Shown in pieces: positions 60,381 through 64,000 of a stretch of 64,000 bases of DNA. This DNA is from Pseudisothecium myosuroides. Lineage: Eukaryota; Streptophyta; Bryopsida; Hypnales; Lembophyllaceae. The notes beneath the pieces were generated by a model. The model saw nothing but the letters and a program-made list of their open reading frames with translations. It did not search any database and was not told where the DNA came from. The stretch covers positions 28,499,288 through 28,563,287 of the forward strand of contig OX637288.1 of the NCBI GenBank assembly GCA_951799445.1. Reading direction: 5' to 3'. Positions within the stretch are counted from its first letter, which is position 1. Every line of letters begins with the position of its first letter. The position numbers were made by a program, and so were the translations under genes.

Positions 60381-61567
60381 CAAAAAGTATTGCAATTAGA
60401 TCAGTACTTTTACATTATTGAGGGGGGAATTGTTGTCACCTACAAGATTGATGTCACTAGAAAAATTTTCTTTTGTAAAAATTGATACACTCAAATAATC
60501 TTTCAATTGCACTTATTCAAAATAGAGTATATTTGGTGCCACATAAACTATTAGGACAAATAACTACATTGAAAACTATTTTATCTTTTGCTATTCATCA
60601 TTCATTAAATTTGTGCCTAAAACATTTTCATCAAAGTGAATATATTTAGAACAAGATCCTTGAAGGTGAATCTCATAATTGGATGGCTCATGCCATAGTA
60701 AGTTTGATATAATTTTTTTGGCTTAAATTTAGACAATAACTTTAAAAGAATATTAGTAAGTATTACAACAAAAGCAAAAGGAATGCTCTACATGAGTCAT
60801 TGTTGGAAGATTTCCAATTATTCATTAGTAGATTTTCAAAAATAATCTAACTATCTTTAGGATTCAACACTTAGACATTAACCTTGGAAAAACAAGACCT
60901 ATCACTAGTATAGTGAGCGAAAAATGACTTGATAATTGGACCAATAAGTATATTTTTGTTTCTACAATAATCTTGAAAGTCATCCATTGAACACTTTTTG
61001 GCTTCTTCAAGCATTTCAAGGTTGATAGAGGCTTTATCCGAAGGTGAAGACTCAACAAACCAATAAAAACCATGACTTTTCAAATACCTTTGATAATATA
61101 GATAATCGTAAAGTGTGTGCAATGCGTGACCAAGAGCTAGAATTTGGGAAAAACATAGAACGAAACTCCTTGGAGCCCCAAAATAGGGATCTAAGGAGGG
61201 GTGCACAGACTTTGTTTGGACCTACGGTGTGCAAGCTATTAAATTTCAAAGTTTTTATTATTAAATTAAAAAATTAAAAATTAAAACTTTTACTTTAATT
61301 TTGGTTGTGGCAACAGCACAGGGCATACTAGTTCTTATTTAAACCTTCCTCCGTATACAAACATAGGACGAACTTTACTAATAATCAGATACCGGTAAAT
61401 ATATAATAGGGTTAAAAACTAAGTTTTTGATGGATGATTGAAATCATCCACTGATTGGATGAAATTAGGTCTCCGTCTTCGTCTCTCCCATTATTCAGAA
61501 ACTTGGTTGTGCCGTTGAAAGCCAAAGCTAACGCTGTGTGCAGAGTTTTGCCGTTGCCAGGGCAGCG
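60381..61567. other. Intergenic DNA and upstream region of MAGO
   Basis: 'acaagacctatcacta' near 60890 matches 12810. The segment 61180-61335 matches 56240-56390. No gene is seen. The MAGO promoter should lie in 61350-61567. Confidence 0.4.
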
Positions 61568-63211
61568 ATGGCGGCCGTTCCCGCCTCTGAAGAGGAGTTT
61601 TACGTCCGCTACTACGTTGGTCACAAGGGGAAATTCGGCCATGAGTTTCTGGAGTTTGAGTTTCGTCCCGATGGCAAGCTCCGCTACGCCAACAACTCCA
61701 ACTACAAGAACGACACCATGATCCGCAAGGAGGTCTTCCTCACCCAGGCCTCGCTCAAGGAATGCCGCCGGATCATCACTGATAGCGAGGTATGTGTATT
61801 CATGTCTCCACGCTGTCATTTTTTTCGTCTCGATTGGAGGTTTGTAATGGTTCTTAGCGCATTTAGGGTTATGTATATTCGAATTAGGGTTTGTGGCATG
61901 GGAAACGTACTTGTTCGAGTTTGTGAGAAAGAGTTATGGAGAGTGTGCGATTTCGGTCGCGTGGGCTGGTTAGTAGGTTGTTGGATCCTCGTAAATCACA
62001 AATTCTACGGAGCAGAGCGAGTTCGGTTCTTGATTTTGTATTTACCGCGTAGACCTTTCCCTTCAGGGTTGATTTCTATTTAGGGTTAGGTCAATTTTGA
62101 TTACATCGAAATTTTGGTTTTATAATTTCCCTAAGGTATGTGTTAATCTACTGCACAAGTTCATTTGATTAGTGTAGGGAACACTGATTGTTTTATATCG
62201 TATTTTTCTCCCAGAAATTATTTCACTTATATTTGTTTAGTGACTACTGGGAGCTGAAGGGAGTATCTCCTTTGTCTTGAAGTCATAAAGGCATAGAATA
62301 TTGGGAAATGATTTTTAGAAAAATGCGATGTATAACAATGAGTGCGTCTTGCACTAATTGAATTTACCTTGCGTAGTGTCTCTTGTTGACTTTGGTTTAT
62401 AAAATCTTGGTCTTTAGGGTTGTTCAGTTTTGGATCGTTTAGGTACTACCGTAATGTTATAGGAAACGGTTCTGTTCAGTGCTTACCCCACTCACCCTCC
62501 CAAAGACCGAGAAGCCCGTTTTAGCCTCATGTTTTTTTGAGTAGTTTGAGTAGGTCATATGGTATTTTCTGACTTCCGCATCCAATGTTTTTAATTGATT
62601 CTGTTGACAGTTGATTTGGCCCCATCTGAATTGTACGTTCGATAATATGATTAATCGAATTTTTTTCTTTTTAAATGCATGAATTCTTGGTGCTTTTGGG
62701 GGGTAACACACATGACTGATTTGTATGTCGTGGGACTTTCAGATATTGAAAGAAGATGACAACAATTGGCCAGAACCTGATAGAATTGGAAGGCAAGAGC
62801 TGGAGATTGTGATGGGGAACGAGCACATCTCATTCACTACGTCAAAGATCGGTTCTTTACTTGATGTACAGAGCAGCAAGGATCCTGAGGGTCTTCGAAT
62901 TTTTTATTATCTTGTCCAGGTATCTCATTTCGAACATTTGCTAAGACTAGCACGAGGATCTCTTCAGTGGGTCACTGTATCGCATCAAAGTTCCAAACCC
63001 TCGGTGGTTTTGCGTAGGCTTTGCTACAGCTTTATTCTGCTAGAACCCCTGTAGATGTAATCATAGCTTGTGTAGGCTGTTGGTTATGTGTAGAATTGCT
63101 AGTGGCCTGTTTTTGTTTTCTAACGCCGTTTGTGTGACTGCTATTTTACAGGATTTGAAATGCTTCGTTTTCTCCCTTATTGGTCTGCACTTCAAGATCA
63201 AACCCATCTAA
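61568..63211 (+). CDS. MAGO: MAGO NASHI, exon-junction complex subunit
   Basis: MAGO pairs with Y14 in the core of the exon-junction complex, deposited on spliced mRNAs in the nucleus. Three exons, 61568-61789, 62743-62919 and 63152-63211, are joined in phase 0 with GT-AG introns and give 152 residues. The protein is near-identical to known family members: [68 protein letters not shown] and the C-terminal [11 protein letters not shown]. The ATG at 61568 is preferred to an upstream in-frame GTG because the family starts a few residues before EEEFYVRYY. The long first intron (953 bp) shows no embedded gene. Confidence 0.98.
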
Positions 63212-64000
63212 CTTGCACGGCGAATGAAAGGGCTGTTTTTTACTTAGGTTGGATGTCTTTATTGTCGGACGGTTAGTGTTCCCAAATCTACTGGACTTGA
63301 CATAGAAATGTAGTCAGTGAGAATAGAAACCAAGTTAGGGATTATACAATCGAGTTCAAATGCATGCGAAGGAATTATGCGTTGCAGTTCGTCTGTAAAT
63401 CAGTAGCTCCTTATTAGCGAACACGGACGGCTATAACCATTGTATTCAATCTCATAGCTCAAACCCGACTTTTAATTTTTTTGTAAGTCGCTAATGTTCT
63501 GTAAGTTCGGTGTGATGAGAATGCTTTGCTCATATCGTGATTGTGAGTCTATATATTACCGTACTCTGGAGTGATCCTTGTGTATGGGCTTTGTCTGCCT
63601 ACGAGGGGAAGCTTTTTATGGAAATATGCTTCCAGAAAAGGACCTGTCAGCGTGCAGGAATTGACTTTTTTTCCTTGCGCCTAGCATAGCAGAGGAGATT
63701 TCAAATTTATGGATGCGAAGGAGTGCACCAGAATATGATGCGAAAGTTTTACAGACCTGGAAGTTTCTCGGGTCTAGTAAGTACCTCAACCATTTATGCG
63801 GGTAACCTCGAACTCTCAATCACCACTAAGGTAGTTATACCCTTCACAATTTGCCCGCAATTCCTGTCAAATAGATGTCCTTTGAAGTGTCACTACAGAC
63901 CGCTTGCTCTAAATGGTTCCTACTTTACAAATGGCACTTCATGGTTGTAAAGTAACAAGCTTTTAATGCATGGTTTGGGGTCTTGTTCAAGCCGCTTCAA
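63212..64000. other. 3' flank of MAGO
   Basis: Probable 3' untranslated region, then non-coding DNA to the window end. Nothing further is recognised. Confidence 0.5.

Overview
The window is nuclear DNA from a land plant. Protein genes have many short introns with GT-AG borders, ribosomal-protein promoters carry telo-box motifs, the receptor kinases are plant LRR-RLKs, and plant-type BIO2 and MIA40 are present. Coding exons are clearly richer in G+C than the A+T-rich intergenic DNA. The compact introns would fit a non-seed plant such as a bryophyte, but the sequence alone does not settle this.

Nine genes can be supported, with exon borders placed so that each spliced frame stays open. In order they are: RPS3a (eS1, minus, 6558-8194) sharing a 392-bp promoter with a TMEM208 homologue (plus, 8587-9111); a C2-domain protein (plus, 15069-16484) with an 84-bp tandem array in its intron; an LRR receptor kinase split by a MITE (minus, 20972-25350); RPL13A (uL13, minus, 37021-38830); MIA40 (minus, 41687-43370); an unrecognised four-helix membrane protein (plus, 44140-45894); an intact LRR receptor kinase paralogous to the split one (plus, 51278-55320); mitochondrial biotin synthase BIO2 (minus, 57444-59486); and MAGO NASHI (plus, 61568-63211). 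Two gene relics are also described: two orphan exons at 32566-33006 and a helicase-like fragment at 49219-49335. The genes are housekeeping or signalling genes scattered among repeats and form no operon or visible cluster.

The rest is dominated by non-autonomous transposons. The main component is a family of 0.14-1 kb elements flanked by TTAA with terminal inverted repeats beginning CCCCTAAA or CCCT(T/G)AA. This is the hallmark target and terminal structure of piggyBac-like elements. There are at least eight fairly clear copies plus relics, in two or three subfamilies, and no transposase is visible. Other elements are a 559-bp MITE with G-run ends inside the receptor kinase (11-bp target duplication), a Stowaway-like MITE, and a CACTA-like hairpin. 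Several dispersed, inverted and tandem repeats are unassigned, including a cluster of three strong hairpins near 29.8 kb.

The most unusual points are the TTAA element family, MIA40 with CDC in place of the redox-active CPC, and the MITE-split receptor kinase beside an intact inverted paralogue. I found no CRISPR array, rRNA or tRNA gene and no complete transposase.
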